From Pelotomaculum sp. (GTDB lineage Bacteria; Bacillota; Desulfotomaculia; Desulfotomaculales; Pelotomaculaceae), in contig DNIT01000035.1 in NCBI GenBank assembly GCA_003489345.1, positions 29,601 through 42,170 of the forward strand: a DNA stretch of 12,570 bases, written 5' to 3'. The translations under genes were made by a program, and so were the position numbers. Of the stretch, positions 7,175-12,570 are shown one piece after another. The notes under the pieces were generated by a model. That model was not told where the DNA came from and did not search any database. It worked only from the letters and a program-made list of their open reading frames with translations. Position 1 is the stretch's first letter; every line of letters starts with the position of its first letter.

Positions 7175-8186
7175 GCCTGCTCCCAACTCCTTCGTTCATT
7201 CCGGTTTGTGCGATACTGTCTAAAATCGAATCCACCAGGCGGTTATCCACCGACTCCATGGCCACCCGGATCCCGTTTTTGACGGCCTTGGCCGTAGAAC
7301 TCCCATGACAAATAATTGATATGCCGTTTACACCCAAAAGCGGCGCTCCGCCGTATTCGGCATAATCGATGCGTTTTTTAAACCGCATGAGGGCTTTTAT
7401 GGCCAAAACAATCCCTGCTTTGGCCAACCAGCTCCTGTTGATTTCCTCTCTCAGCGTATTGTACAGAGCTCCGGCAATTCCTTCCGCCGACTTTAGAACT
7501 ACATTGCCGACAAACCCGTCGCACACGGCAACATCCACCGTGCCCCGGAAAATGTCCCGTCCTTCGATATTGCCGATAAAGTTGATGCCGGCTTGCTGCA
7601 GCAAGGGATAAGCCGCCAAAGTCAACTCGCTCCCCTTGGTCTCCTCCTCCCCGTTGCTTAGAAGGCCGACACGGGGATTGGCCACACCCAGGACTCTTTT
7701 GGCGTAAAGATATCCCATCACGCTGAACTGCAAGAGGTTTTGAGGCTTGCAGTCGACATTGGCGCCCACATCCAATAGGACGGCATAACCTTTTTCACTG
7801 GGGAGCACCCCGGCGATAGCCGGGCGGTCAATTCCTTTGATCCGGCCCAGCCCCAATAGGGCCGCCGCCATCGCTGCTCCGGTACTGCCGGCGGAAACCA
7901 AGGCGTCGGCTTCCCCATCTTTAACCAGTTGGGTAGCCCTTACAATAGAAGAATTTTTCTTGCGTCTTACAGCCACCGCGGGATGCTCGCCCATGCCTAC
8001 AACCTCGGGAGCGTGGACGATGCTTATCAACTCGCCGGGGTCAACTCCCCCAAGCTCAACGCGGATTCTCTCTTCGTCGCCGACCAGGATTACGGCCTGC
8101 TTATACTCCCTGGCCGCCATTAGGGATCCCTTTACGATTTCACCCGGGGCGAAATCGCCGCCCATGGCATCCACTGCTATTTTCAC
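7155..8186 (-). CDS. plsX: phosphate acyltransferase PlsX
   Basis: PlsX converts acyl-ACP to acyl-phosphate, the donor used by PlsY to start phospholipid synthesis, so it links fatty acid production to the membrane. The 343-residue protein opens with the family signature KIAVDAMGGDFAPGEIVKG and contains the PlsX-typical stretches VSAGSTGAAMA, LLDVGANVDCKP and VCDGFVGNVVLKS. The start is GTG, overlapping the fapR stop in a GTGA arrangement (4 nt). fapR-plsX adjacency is characteristic of Firmicutes and supports both assignments. Confidence 0.97.
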   Translation of the reverse strand: MKIAVDAMGGDFAPGEIVKGSLMAAREYKQAVILVGDEERIRVELGGVDPGELISIVHAPEVVGMGEHPAVAVRRKKNSSIVRATQLVKDGEADALVSAGSTGAAMAAALLGLGRIKGIDRPAIAGVLPSEKGYAVLLDVGANVDCKPQNLLQFSVMGYLYAKRVLGVANPRVGLLSNGEEETKGSELTLAAYPLLQQAGINFIGNIEGRDIFRGTVDVAVCDGFVGNVVLKSAEGIAGALYNTLREEINRSWLAKAGIVLAIKALMRFKKRIDYAEYGGAPLLGVNGISIICHGSSTAKAVKNGIRVAMESVDNRLVDSILDSIAQTGMNEGVGSRLAKRSV

Positions 8187-8758
8187 TGCGGCACTCCCTC
8201 TTCCTGCAGGGCAAACACTAGAAATTTACCTTTAAAAACAATTTCATCCTTGACCTCGGAGGTAACTTTTACCATGTATTTATTGCCTTTTTTTATTTTT
8301 ATAACCGCCTTCGCCAGAATTTTTTCACCACAGTAAACCGGCCGCTTGTAGCTCACCCTGGCTGCCCCGGTTAGCGCCGCCCCTGCGTCAATCACCGCGA
8401 TCGCCAGTGAATTGGCCTGGGCAAAGATGTGATGCCCTCTGGCAACACTGGTCTTGCTGAGGGTCATGGCTGGTGTAACCGGTAGGATCGACATGCCGCT
8501 GTTGCCAATTTCAAGGTCTACCAGGTCCCCCACCAGTTCTCCTCCGGCCATGGTCCTGAGCTGCCGTCCTCCTCTGGCCACGTTCTTGACACGTTCCCGC
8601 AACTCCGGGATCTGCATATCAAACCGGTCCAGCCGGATGGTCTGGACGCTAACTTTGAGAATACAGGCCAGATCCTCGTCGGTCAGAAAGGGGTCTTCCT
8701 CCAGATACCTGCTCAACTGGCGCTGCCTGGTGTTTTTATTTAAACTACACTTGGCCAT
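8183..8758 (-). CDS. fapR: transcriptional repressor FapR
   Basis: FapR represses fatty acid and phospholipid genes and is released from DNA by malonyl-CoA. The 191-residue protein has an N-terminal helix-turn-helix (about 10-50; SVQTIRLDRFDMQIPELRERVKNVA) closely like the B. subtilis protein, a linker, and a hotdog-fold effector domain (about 70-185) with the conserved ARGHHIFAQANSLAIAVIDAG stretch that lines the ligand site in characterised FapR. ATG at 8758 has GAGGG about 7 nt upstream. It is the first gene of the cluster and has its own operator in the promoter region (8792-8808), so autoregulation is expected. Confidence 0.96.
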   Translation of the reverse strand: MAKCSLNKNTRQRQLSRYLEEDPFLTDEDLACILKVSVQTIRLDRFDMQIPELRERVKNVARGGRQLRTMAGGELVGDLVDLEIGNSGMSILPVTPAMTLSKTSVARGHHIFAQANSLAIAVIDAGAALTGAARVSYKRPVYCGEKILAKAVIKIKKGNKYMVKVTSEVKDEIVFKGKFLVFALQEEGVPQ

Positions 8759-8791
8759 AACCTCACCCTCATTACCGCCATCGGCAAAAAA

Positions 8792-8808
8792 TTAGTACCT
8801 GGTACCAA
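8792..8808. promoter_or_regulatory. FapR operator
   Basis: TTAGTACCTGGTACCAA is a near-perfect inverted repeat (TTRGTACC around TGG/CAG) that fits the FapR consensus TTAGTACCTRDTACTAA from Bacillus and Staphylococcus. It lies directly downstream of the -10 box of the fapR promoter and covers the expected start site near 8806, a position where bound repressor would block initiation. FapR is encoded immediately downstream, which makes this the likely control point for fapR-plsX-fab. Confidence 0.88.
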
Positions 8809-8812
8809 GAAT

Positions 8813-8841
8813 AGTATAATGTACCTTTTGTTAATTTGCAA
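8813..8841 (-). promoter_or_regulatory. sigma-A promoter of the fapR-plsX-fab cluster
   Basis: Minus-strand -35 TTGCAA (8841-8836) and -10 TATACT (8818-8813) are separated by 17 nt. They match the vegetative consensus at 4/6 and 5/6. The expected start is near 8806, inside the FapR operator, leaving a leader of about 50 nt before the fapR ATG. The -35 box begins only 8 nt after the rpmF terminator. Confidence 0.8.
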
Positions 8842-8848
8842 GTAAGAC

Positions 8849-8890
8849 AAAAAAAATAAGCGCCGGGTTGATATCCGGGCTTATTTTAAA
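8849..8890 (-). terminator. intrinsic terminator after rpmF
   Basis: On the minus strand, AAAATAAGCCCGG pairs with CCGGCGCTTATTTT (one bulged base) around a short loop, and the second arm runs into eight T. It lies about 20 nt downstream of the rpmF stop and separates the yceD-rpmF transcript from the FapR-controlled cluster. Confidence 0.85.
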
Positions 8891-8908
8891 AAATTGAGAT
8901 ATTTTGCT

Positions 8909-9088
8909 TTATTTTGCCGCTACCACTTCTCTGGCCTTATAATACCCGCATTCAGGACACAAGTGGTGGGGCCTGATCAGAGCCCGGCACTGCGGGCAGC
9001 TTACCAAAACCGGCGCCTCAAGCTTCTCATTTGCGGCACGGCGCTGTCTGCCGCGCTGTTTAGATGATTTCCTTTTTGGAACACCCAT
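8909..9088 (-). CDS. rpmF: 50S ribosomal protein L32
   Basis: L32 is a small basic protein of the large ribosomal subunit. The 59-residue product starts MGVPKRKSSKQRGRQRR, the typical L32 opening, and has a complete zinc ribbon with C31-x2-C34 (CPQC) and C44-x2-C47 (CPEC). This is the zinc-binding form; genomes with a second, cysteine-free copy often regulate it by zinc, and none is seen here. A GGAGGTG site precedes the ATG by about 9 nt. It follows yceD by 16 nt, the yceD-rpmF pair conserved across bacteria. Confidence 0.97.
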   Translation of the reverse strand: MGVPKRKSSKQRGRQRRAANEKLEAPVLVSCPQCRALIRPHHLCPECGYYKAREVVAAK

Positions 9089-9104
9089 GTTTCTACACCT
9101 CCAG

Positions 9105-9617
9105 TCATCCGTTCATTCCTTTTAAAATATCGCGCAAAACACTTAAACGGGGGTCAACCTCAGCGCCTGCGCAGCCACATCTTCCCTGGTTCAGGTTCTG
9201 CCCGCAACCGGGGCACAATCCCTGGCATTCCTCGTTACATACCGCTTTCATCGGCAGCGCCATGATCAGACTTTTTAAGACTTCAGGGGTAACATCAAGG
9301 ATATCTCCGCTAAAGGGGATGGCTTCCTCCTCTTTGGCCTCTTCAACGGCAGTTGTGTAGATTTCAGAGAAGGGTACTTCAAAAGAATAGGGAAACGGCT
9401 CCAGGCAACGGCTGCAGTTTAGCTGAAGCAGTCCGGAGGCAGTTCCCTCCACCATAACCGTCCGGCCTGCGCTGGTTGCATTCAAAACAGCTTTGACCGG
9501 TCCGTCAAAGCTGATTCTTTCACCTGCCATCTCCATCGGGGGCATATCCGCCACTAGTTCGAAAGAGCTCGATTCCCCCGGCGACCTCTTCAGCCTGGCT
9601 ACGTCCAACCGCAGCAT
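9105..9617 (-). CDS. yceD: YceD/DUF177 family protein (YlbN)
   Basis: YceD proteins are encoded next to rpmF in most bacteria and are linked to 23S rRNA/50S accumulation; no enzyme activity is known. The 170-residue protein has the family opening LRLDVARLKRSPGESSSFEL, CSRC (68-71), and a cysteine-rich C-terminus (C127, C131, C135, C138, C147, C149) suggesting a zinc site. The frame extends upstream to a TTG at 9647, but that lies 2 nt after the -10 box of a consensus promoter and before the expected start of transcription (about 9642), so it cannot be used. ATG at 9617 with GGTGGG about 8 nt upstream is preferred and matches the family N-terminus. Confidence 0.93.
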   Translation of the reverse strand: MLRLDVARLKRSPGESSSFELVADMPPMEMAGERISFDGPVKAVLNATSAGRTVMVEGTASGLLQLNCSRCLEPFPYSFEVPFSEIYTTAVEEAKEEEAIPFSGDILDVTPEVLKSLIMALPMKAVCNEECQGLCPGCGQNLNQGRCGCAGAEVDPRLSVLRDILKGMNG

Positions 9618-9648
9618 TGTATCGCCCACCGCCATTTCAATACCCAAA

Positions 9649-9677
9649 ATTATATTGATTTAGTATAGTTTTGTCAA
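9649..9677 (-). promoter_or_regulatory. consensus sigma-A promoter of yceD-rpmF
   Basis: Minus-strand TTGACA (9677-9672) and TATAAT (9654-9649) are exact consensus boxes with a 17-nt spacer. This is among the strongest vegetative promoters possible by sequence, fitting a ribosomal protein operon. The expected start is near 9642, which fixes the yceD start downstream at 9617. Confidence 0.9.
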
Positions 9678-9700
9678 GATTTTTCCTTCTCTATGCGGTT

Positions 9701-10285
9701 TTACGGTGTTCCCGTTTTCACCAGCTTCGGGTCCGGGGAAACAGGACTTCCTGTATCAATGTGGCCGTAAAGGGTTTCTACTTCTTCGCCCTCCACCAGG
9801 AATTGCACCTTTTTGATCCCGGGCACTTCGGCCAAAGAATTGACAACTGAATAAACCAGGGCGATTTCACCAGCAGAGCCTGCGAAACTATTGTTTTTGA
9901 TTTCCTTTGAAAAATCGACATATGCTGTCTCCTGTCTAACCGACAGGGAAAGCAGCCTGGTCTCTTCGGGTAAAGTCCTTTTTAACACAGGGCTGTCCGG
10001 TCCCTTGATTAATTCTTTGATCACGGCTTCCCCAACCTTATCCGCCTGAACAGCGACCTGCCGTTTTTCAGGTATCAGGTACATGGCCTGTTCGTCGGAG
10101 AAATACAGTACCAGCTCTCTTGTCTCTTCCCCGGGTGCCTGCGCAAGGGGGTCGGACGTGTTTCCAGCGGGATTTTCCATCTGTTGGTTAAATATAGGAG
10201 CATAGGCTCCCAAGAAAAACGCGGCGGCGCCCAGGCCAACCACCAGCAAAAACAGCTTAATCCAACGGTTATTGAACTTGGACAA
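9701..10285 (-). CDS. GerMN-domain membrane-anchored protein (sporulation/germination type)
   Basis: The 194-residue protein has one N-terminal membrane segment (about 9-28, WIKLFLLVVGLGAAAFFLGAY), a proline/glycine-rich linker, and a GerMN domain (about 58-174) with the typical LYFSDEQAMYLIPEKRQV opening and ETAYVDFSKE centre. GerMN domains occur in B. subtilis GerM, needed for sporulation and germination, and in lipoproteins; the domain probably binds cell wall or partner proteins outside the membrane. No lipobox cysteine is present. ATG codons at 10333 and 10303 lack a ribosome binding site, while TTG at 10285 has GGGAGG 8 nt upstream and is preferred. B. subtilis GerM has two such domains; this protein has one. 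Confidence 0.85.
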   Translation of the reverse strand: MSKFNNRWIKLFLLVVGLGAAAFFLGAYAPIFNQQMENPAGNTSDPLAQAPGEETRELVLYFSDEQAMYLIPEKRQVAVQADKVGEAVIKELIKGPDSPVLKRTLPEETRLLSLSVRQETAYVDFSKEIKNNSFAGSAGEIALVYSVVNSLAEVPGIKKVQFLVEGEEVETLYGHIDTGSPVSPDPKLVKTGTP

Positions 10286-10304
10286 AACAATCGCCTCCCT
10301 CATT

Positions 10305-10333
10305 ATTATTAAAGCTTTTGTTATAAAAATCAA
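10305..10333 (-). promoter_or_regulatory. possible promoter for the GerMN gene
   Basis: Minus-strand TTGATT (10333-10328) and AATAAT (10310-10305) with a 17-nt spacer resemble a sigma-A promoter (4/6 and 5/6). The predicted start, about 10298, would fall at the edge of the ribosome binding site (10299-10294), leaving almost no leader. A sporulation sigma factor further upstream is an alternative. Confidence 0.3.
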
Positions 10334-10385
10334 GACTTACTTCATATTAATTCACATCCCTTATCGTACGCACCGAGCCGGTTTG

Positions 10386-10441
10386 ATGCGGGCGCGATTG
10401 CAATATGGGATTTGTGCGCATAAATTCGCTCCCGCATTTTT
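10386..10441. repeat. palindromic dispersed repeat, copy 2 with flanking hairpin
   Basis: The part 10416-10441 matches 1155-1180 at 24 of 26 positions. Here the repeat also forms a longer inverted repeat: ATGCGGG (10386-10392) pairs with CCCGCAT (10431-10437), then after one mismatch GCGA pairs with TCGC. The loop is about 25 nt. This suggests a structured intergenic element of roughly 55 nt, of which copy 1 keeps only one arm. Confidence 0.65.
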
Positions 10442-10550
10442 GGAGATAGCGAAACATTTATCTTGAAACAGTGACATGATAACAACAGCGGGCTAAGGGC
10501 CCAGATTTTTGCCTGCAATACTATGCCCGCCAACCAACCACCTTACCTGG

Positions 10551-10580
10551 GTCTAAAATCCAGGTGACAGGCCATATAAT
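10551..10580 (+). promoter_or_regulatory. possible sigma-E-like promoter for ylbJ
   Basis: CATATAAT (10573-10580) fits the sigma-E -10 consensus CATAYAAT, and GTCTAAAAT (10551-10559) is a weak match to the -35 GTCATATT about 14 nt upstream. TATAAT alone would also be a sigma-A -10, but no TTGACA-like box lies at the right distance. B. subtilis ylbJ is a sigma-E mother-cell gene, which favours this reading. The evidence is limited to box similarity. Confidence 0.35.
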
Positions 10581-10618
10581 TAAGAGGACTCATTTTCAAA
10601 AAGACAGCCGGTGAATGC

Positions 10619-11881
10619 ATGGCGAGATTAAATTTAAAGAGCTTTACAAAGATAGACGACCGGCGGCGTGATACGGTTCGCCTCCTTTGGACTGTCTGTG
10701 CTCTGGCCTTTGTAATCAGCATGGCGCTGTACCCGCGGGTGGTCTTTGACGGGGCGGTTCTTGGTCTGAAAACCTGGTGGAACATTGTTTTCCCCGCCCT
10801 CCTGCCCTTTTTTATTGCCTCCGAACTGCTGATGAATTTCGGGGTGGTGCATTTTATGGGGGTGCTGCTGGAACCGGTGATGCGGCCTCTTTTCAATGTC
10901 CCCGGCGCCGGCTCTTTTGTCATGATGGTTGGTTTTTTCTCCGGCTATCCAATTGGTTCCATGGTCACGGCCCGACTTCGCTCGGAGGGACTATGCACCA
11001 GGGTGGAGGCAGAGCGGCTGATGTCCTTTACCAACAACTCGAGCCCGCTGTTTATGCTGGCGGCGGTAGCAATCGGCATGTTCAACAACCCCAAGGTGGG
11101 CTTATTGATTGCCGGGGCTCATTACCTTTCCAACCTGACCCTGGGTTTGGGCTTGCGTTTTTACGGCAGGGACGGCCGGGAACACTACCCCGCACATCCG
11201 AGAGACAGCAGCATTATGCGGCATGCCTTTCAGCGCATGCTTCAGGTACAGAGAGAGGACCATCGGCCCCTCGGTAAAGTCATGGGTGACGCGGTGCGCA
11301 GCGCCGTAACCAATCTGCTCAATATCGGCGGCTTTATCATTCTTTTCGCCGTAATCATCAGGCTGCTGACCACAGCCGGGGTTATTGACGCTCTGGCCGG
11401 CATATTGGGGCTGCTGCTGCTGCCGCTTGGGTTCGCGCCCGGCATATTACCCGCCCTGGGCAGCGGCTTCTTTGAGATGACCATCGGTTCGAAACTGGCC
11501 AGCGAGACGGCCGCCCCTTTGATCCAGCGGGTGACTGCCGTGGGCATGATCCTGGCCTGGAGCGGCCTTTCCGTCCATGCCCAGGCGGCCAGTATGATTG
11601 CCGAGACCGACATCAGGATGAAGCCTTTTATCATAACGCGAATGGCCCATACCGCCCTGGCCGGCCTGTACACCTACCTGGCCTGCAGCTGGTTTGCGCC
11701 GCTGGGAGAAGCAGCGGCGCCGGCCATGGCTGCGACCGGCGGATGGCAAAGCCTGGCTCCGTACACCCATGCTAAAATCTTCGGCTTTTTCCTGGCTGTC
11801 TTGGCAGGGGTGATCCTTCTGGCCCTGCTGGCACATTTGGCCGGCAGCCTCCGGCTGTTCTATTTAAGGTACAAAAGATAA
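10619..11881 (+). CDS. ylbJ: sporulation integral membrane protein YlbJ
   Basis: YlbJ is a polytopic membrane protein needed for normal spore formation; its molecular role is unknown. The 420-residue product (B. subtilis YlbJ is about 410) has a basic N-terminus, a first membrane helix (about 21-38), and two Gate-type halves related to nucleoside-transporter gating domains: the first at about 58-155 with GFFSGYPIGSMVTARL and MSFTNNSSPLFM, the second at about 228-325 with LPALGSGFFEMTIGSKLASE. Further helices lie near 235-250, 305-325 and 386-408. ATG at 10619 has only a weak GGTG site. In B. subtilis, ylbJ lies in the same neighbourhood as ylbN (yceD) and rpmF, which this window partly preserves, with ylbJ here divergent. 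Confidence 0.93.
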   Translation: MARLNLKSFTKIDDRRRDTVRLLWTVCALAFVISMALYPRVVFDGAVLGLKTWWNIVFPALLPFFIASELLMNFGVVHFMGVLLEPVMRPLFNVPGAGSFVMMVGFFSGYPIGSMVTARLRSEGLCTRVEAERLMSFTNNSSPLFMLAAVAIGMFNNPKVGLLIAGAHYLSNLTLGLGLRFYGRDGREHYPAHPRDSSIMRHAFQRMLQVQREDHRPLGKVMGDAVRSAVTNLLNIGGFIILFAVIIRLLTTAGVIDALAGILGLLLLPLGFAPGILPALGSGFFEMTIGSKLASETAAPLIQRVTAVGMILAWSGLSVHAQAASMIAETDIRMKPFIITRMAHTALAGLYTYLACSWFAPLGEAAAPAMAATGGWQSLAPYTHAKIFGFFLAVLAGVILLALLAHLAGSLRLFYLRYKR

Positions 11882-11890
11882 ACGCGCGAG

Positions 11891-11959
11891 TGACACGGGG
11901 AGGGTGACACGGGGACGGGGTTGTTGACACATGACACGCACATGACACGGGGACGGGGT
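11891..11959 (+). repeat. TGACACGGGGACGGGG repeat cluster
   Basis: The unit TGACACGGGGACGGGGT occurs twice exactly (11905-11921 and 11943-11959). A shortened copy TGACACGGGG lies at 11891-11900, and TGACAC alone at 11925 and 11932. Similar tgacacggggacgg sequences are known as abundant intergenic repeats in clostridial genomes and are often near IS200/REP-associated transposases; that link is from memory and not tested here. The cluster starts 10 nt after the ylbJ stop and marks the change from core to accessory DNA. No terminator for ylbJ is seen before it. Confidence 0.75.
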
Positions 11960-11989
11960 GAAAGCGCCGGGATAAACCGGCATAGAGTA

Positions 11990-12410
11990 GGGGATGAAAG
12001 AGCCCCACGTGAAAGGAATAGCTGAACCATCACGACCCCGAGTCATGCGCGGGCAGCCGACAGGACGCACGTGAAGCGTTGACAGGGGGAAACGCAGGCC
12101 AGCCATAGAGCTCCGAAATCACCCTTTTGGGGTGCCGACCTCGTACCCCGGTAGGAAAGGCAACACGGTAAAGCGGCGATAAATGCAGCGAGCCGCATAC
12201 AAGCCCCGCAGAGTCAGAGACCCTGAGCATGCGTGGACACTCTATGTTCGAGAACCGGGAGACCTCAGCGATACCCGTCGGCAAATACTGGCGGGTCGGC
12301 CAGGGAAGGTCTGTGGCCGCAATCCTGGCGTGTACGCCGCTGAGGAGTCAGACACCGGGCGTAGTACCGAAGAGAGGGTCGAACAAAATTGGGTGACCAA
12401 TGGCGGCCAA
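11990..12410 (+). mobile_element. 5' remnant of a group II intron
   Basis: This structured, gene-free stretch resembles the leader (domain I to the start of domain IV) of bacterial group II introns. Segments I recognise include GAGTCATGCGCGGGCAGCC (12040-12058), GGTAGGAAAGGCAACACGG (12150-12168) with GCGAGCCGCA downstream, and GCTGAGGAGTCAGACACCGG (12339-12358) with CGTAGTACC, which usually precede the intron reverse transcriptase. Translated in one frame, 12183-12428 gives a VYAAEESDTG-type peptide often annotated as a spurious protein beside such introns. No reverse transcriptase and no domain V hairpin (GAGCC...GGTTC) follow, and toxin-like sequence begins at about 12400-12415, so the element appears truncated. 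The 5' boundary is unclear because no GTGYG start stands out. Confidence 0.6.
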
Positions 12411-12570
12411 GGGAGAGCCACTTCCTGAAACGAACCGCGACCACGCGCTATCCGGTAATTGAATAGGGCATCGGGAATGTCATATTCAAAGCGACTGGCT
12501 GCTTGTGTATCGCGTCGATAATGATATCGGTTTTGAATCAAGTCATATCATCCCGAAGCGCGTCAATAAT
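12400..12570 (+). pseudogene. YafQ/RelE-type toxin fragment with internal stop
   Basis: From 12415 the frame reads EPLPETNRDHALSGN, a TGA stop at 12460-12462, then IGHRECHIQSDWLLVYRVDND. This matches the C-terminal half of YafQ-family ribosome-dependent mRNA interferases (pattern LPxxxRDHxLxGxWxGxRExHIxxDWxLxY). The stop lies exactly where the family has a conserved Trp, so one TGG-to-TGA change explains it. The fragment may begin at 12400 (ATG-GCG-GCC-AAG), but the left part merges with intron-like sequence. After DND the sequence departs from the family end, and the essential C-terminal residues are not clearly seen before the window ends. No antitoxin gene is visible. It is almost certainly inactive. 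Confidence 0.7.

Larger units (their letters stand above)
10334..10618. other. divergent intergenic region between the GerMN gene and ylbJ
   Basis: No plausible gene is seen here. The region holds a hairpin-forming palindromic repeat (10386-10441), a short inverted repeat CCTGG/CCAGG (10546-10564) and a possible sigma-E-like promoter for ylbJ (10551-10580). Both flanking genes are sporulation-type, so sporulation promoters facing both ways are expected. Confidence 0.6.

Noticed and set aside
12183..12428. 81-codon open frame with VYAAEESDTG-type peptide
   Set aside because: It resembles the spurious proteins often called over group II intron leaders; the RNA structure is the likelier function, so it is not listed as a gene.
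12242..12541. 99-codon leftward open frame at the right end
   Set aside because: It runs antisense to the intron-like leader and to the toxin fragment, and shows no recognisable family.
12512..12570. Near-repeat GCGTCGATAAT / GCGTCAATAAT at the right end
   Set aside because: Ten of 11 bases over a short AT-rich stretch at the window edge is too little to call a repeat or a target-site duplication.
11882..12570. CRISPR array suggested by the repeated TGACAC units
   Set aside because: Spacing is irregular (2 to 22 nt), units vary in length, and there are no spacers of constant size or cas genes.

Overview
The window looks like chromosomal DNA from a spore-forming Gram-positive bacterium (Firmicutes, class Clostridia, probably the Desulfotomaculum/Pelotomaculum group). 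The taxon is inferred from gene content and order, from two sporulation-type proteins (YlbJ and a GerMN-domain protein), from FapR/FabK-type fatty acid synthesis, from an FtsY without the acidic N-terminal domain, and from AGGAGG-type ribosome binding sites. I could not run a search to confirm it.

Positions 1-9700 are almost all read leftwards (minus strand). In transcription order they hold yceD(ylbN)-rpmF, an intrinsic terminator, a sigma-A promoter with a FapR operator, then fapR-plsX-fabH-fabK-fabD-fabG-acpP-fabF-rnc, a 163-nt spacer, and ftsY. A strong promoter overlaps the ftsY stop and probably drives the next gene, of which only the first codons may be visible at the left edge. FapR senses malonyl-CoA and represses the cluster. 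FabD, FabH, FabF, FabG and FabK, working on AcpP, are a near-complete type II fatty acid elongation set (no dehydratase FabZ and no acetyl-CoA carboxylase are in the window). PlsX passes the acyl chains to phospholipid synthesis. rnc and ftsY are the usual co-transcribed neighbours in Firmicutes, but smc, normally between them, is absent here. An intrinsic terminator/attenuator lies between acpP and fabF.

Positions 9701-11881 hold two sporulation-related genes facing away from each other: a membrane-anchored GerMN-domain protein (minus strand) and ylbJ (plus strand). The 285-333 nt between them contains a palindromic repeat that also occurs between rnc and ftsY.

Positions 11882-12570 are accessory, decayed DNA: GC-rich TGACACGGGGACGGGG repeats, what looks like the 5' part of a group II intron without its reverse transcriptase or 3' end, and then a fragment of a YafQ/RelE-type toxin gene interrupted by a stop codon where a conserved tryptophan is expected. 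I see no clear new biological system. The most informative points are the acpP-fabF attenuator, the FapR control region, the missing smc, the shared palindromic repeat, and the intron/toxin junction at the right end.
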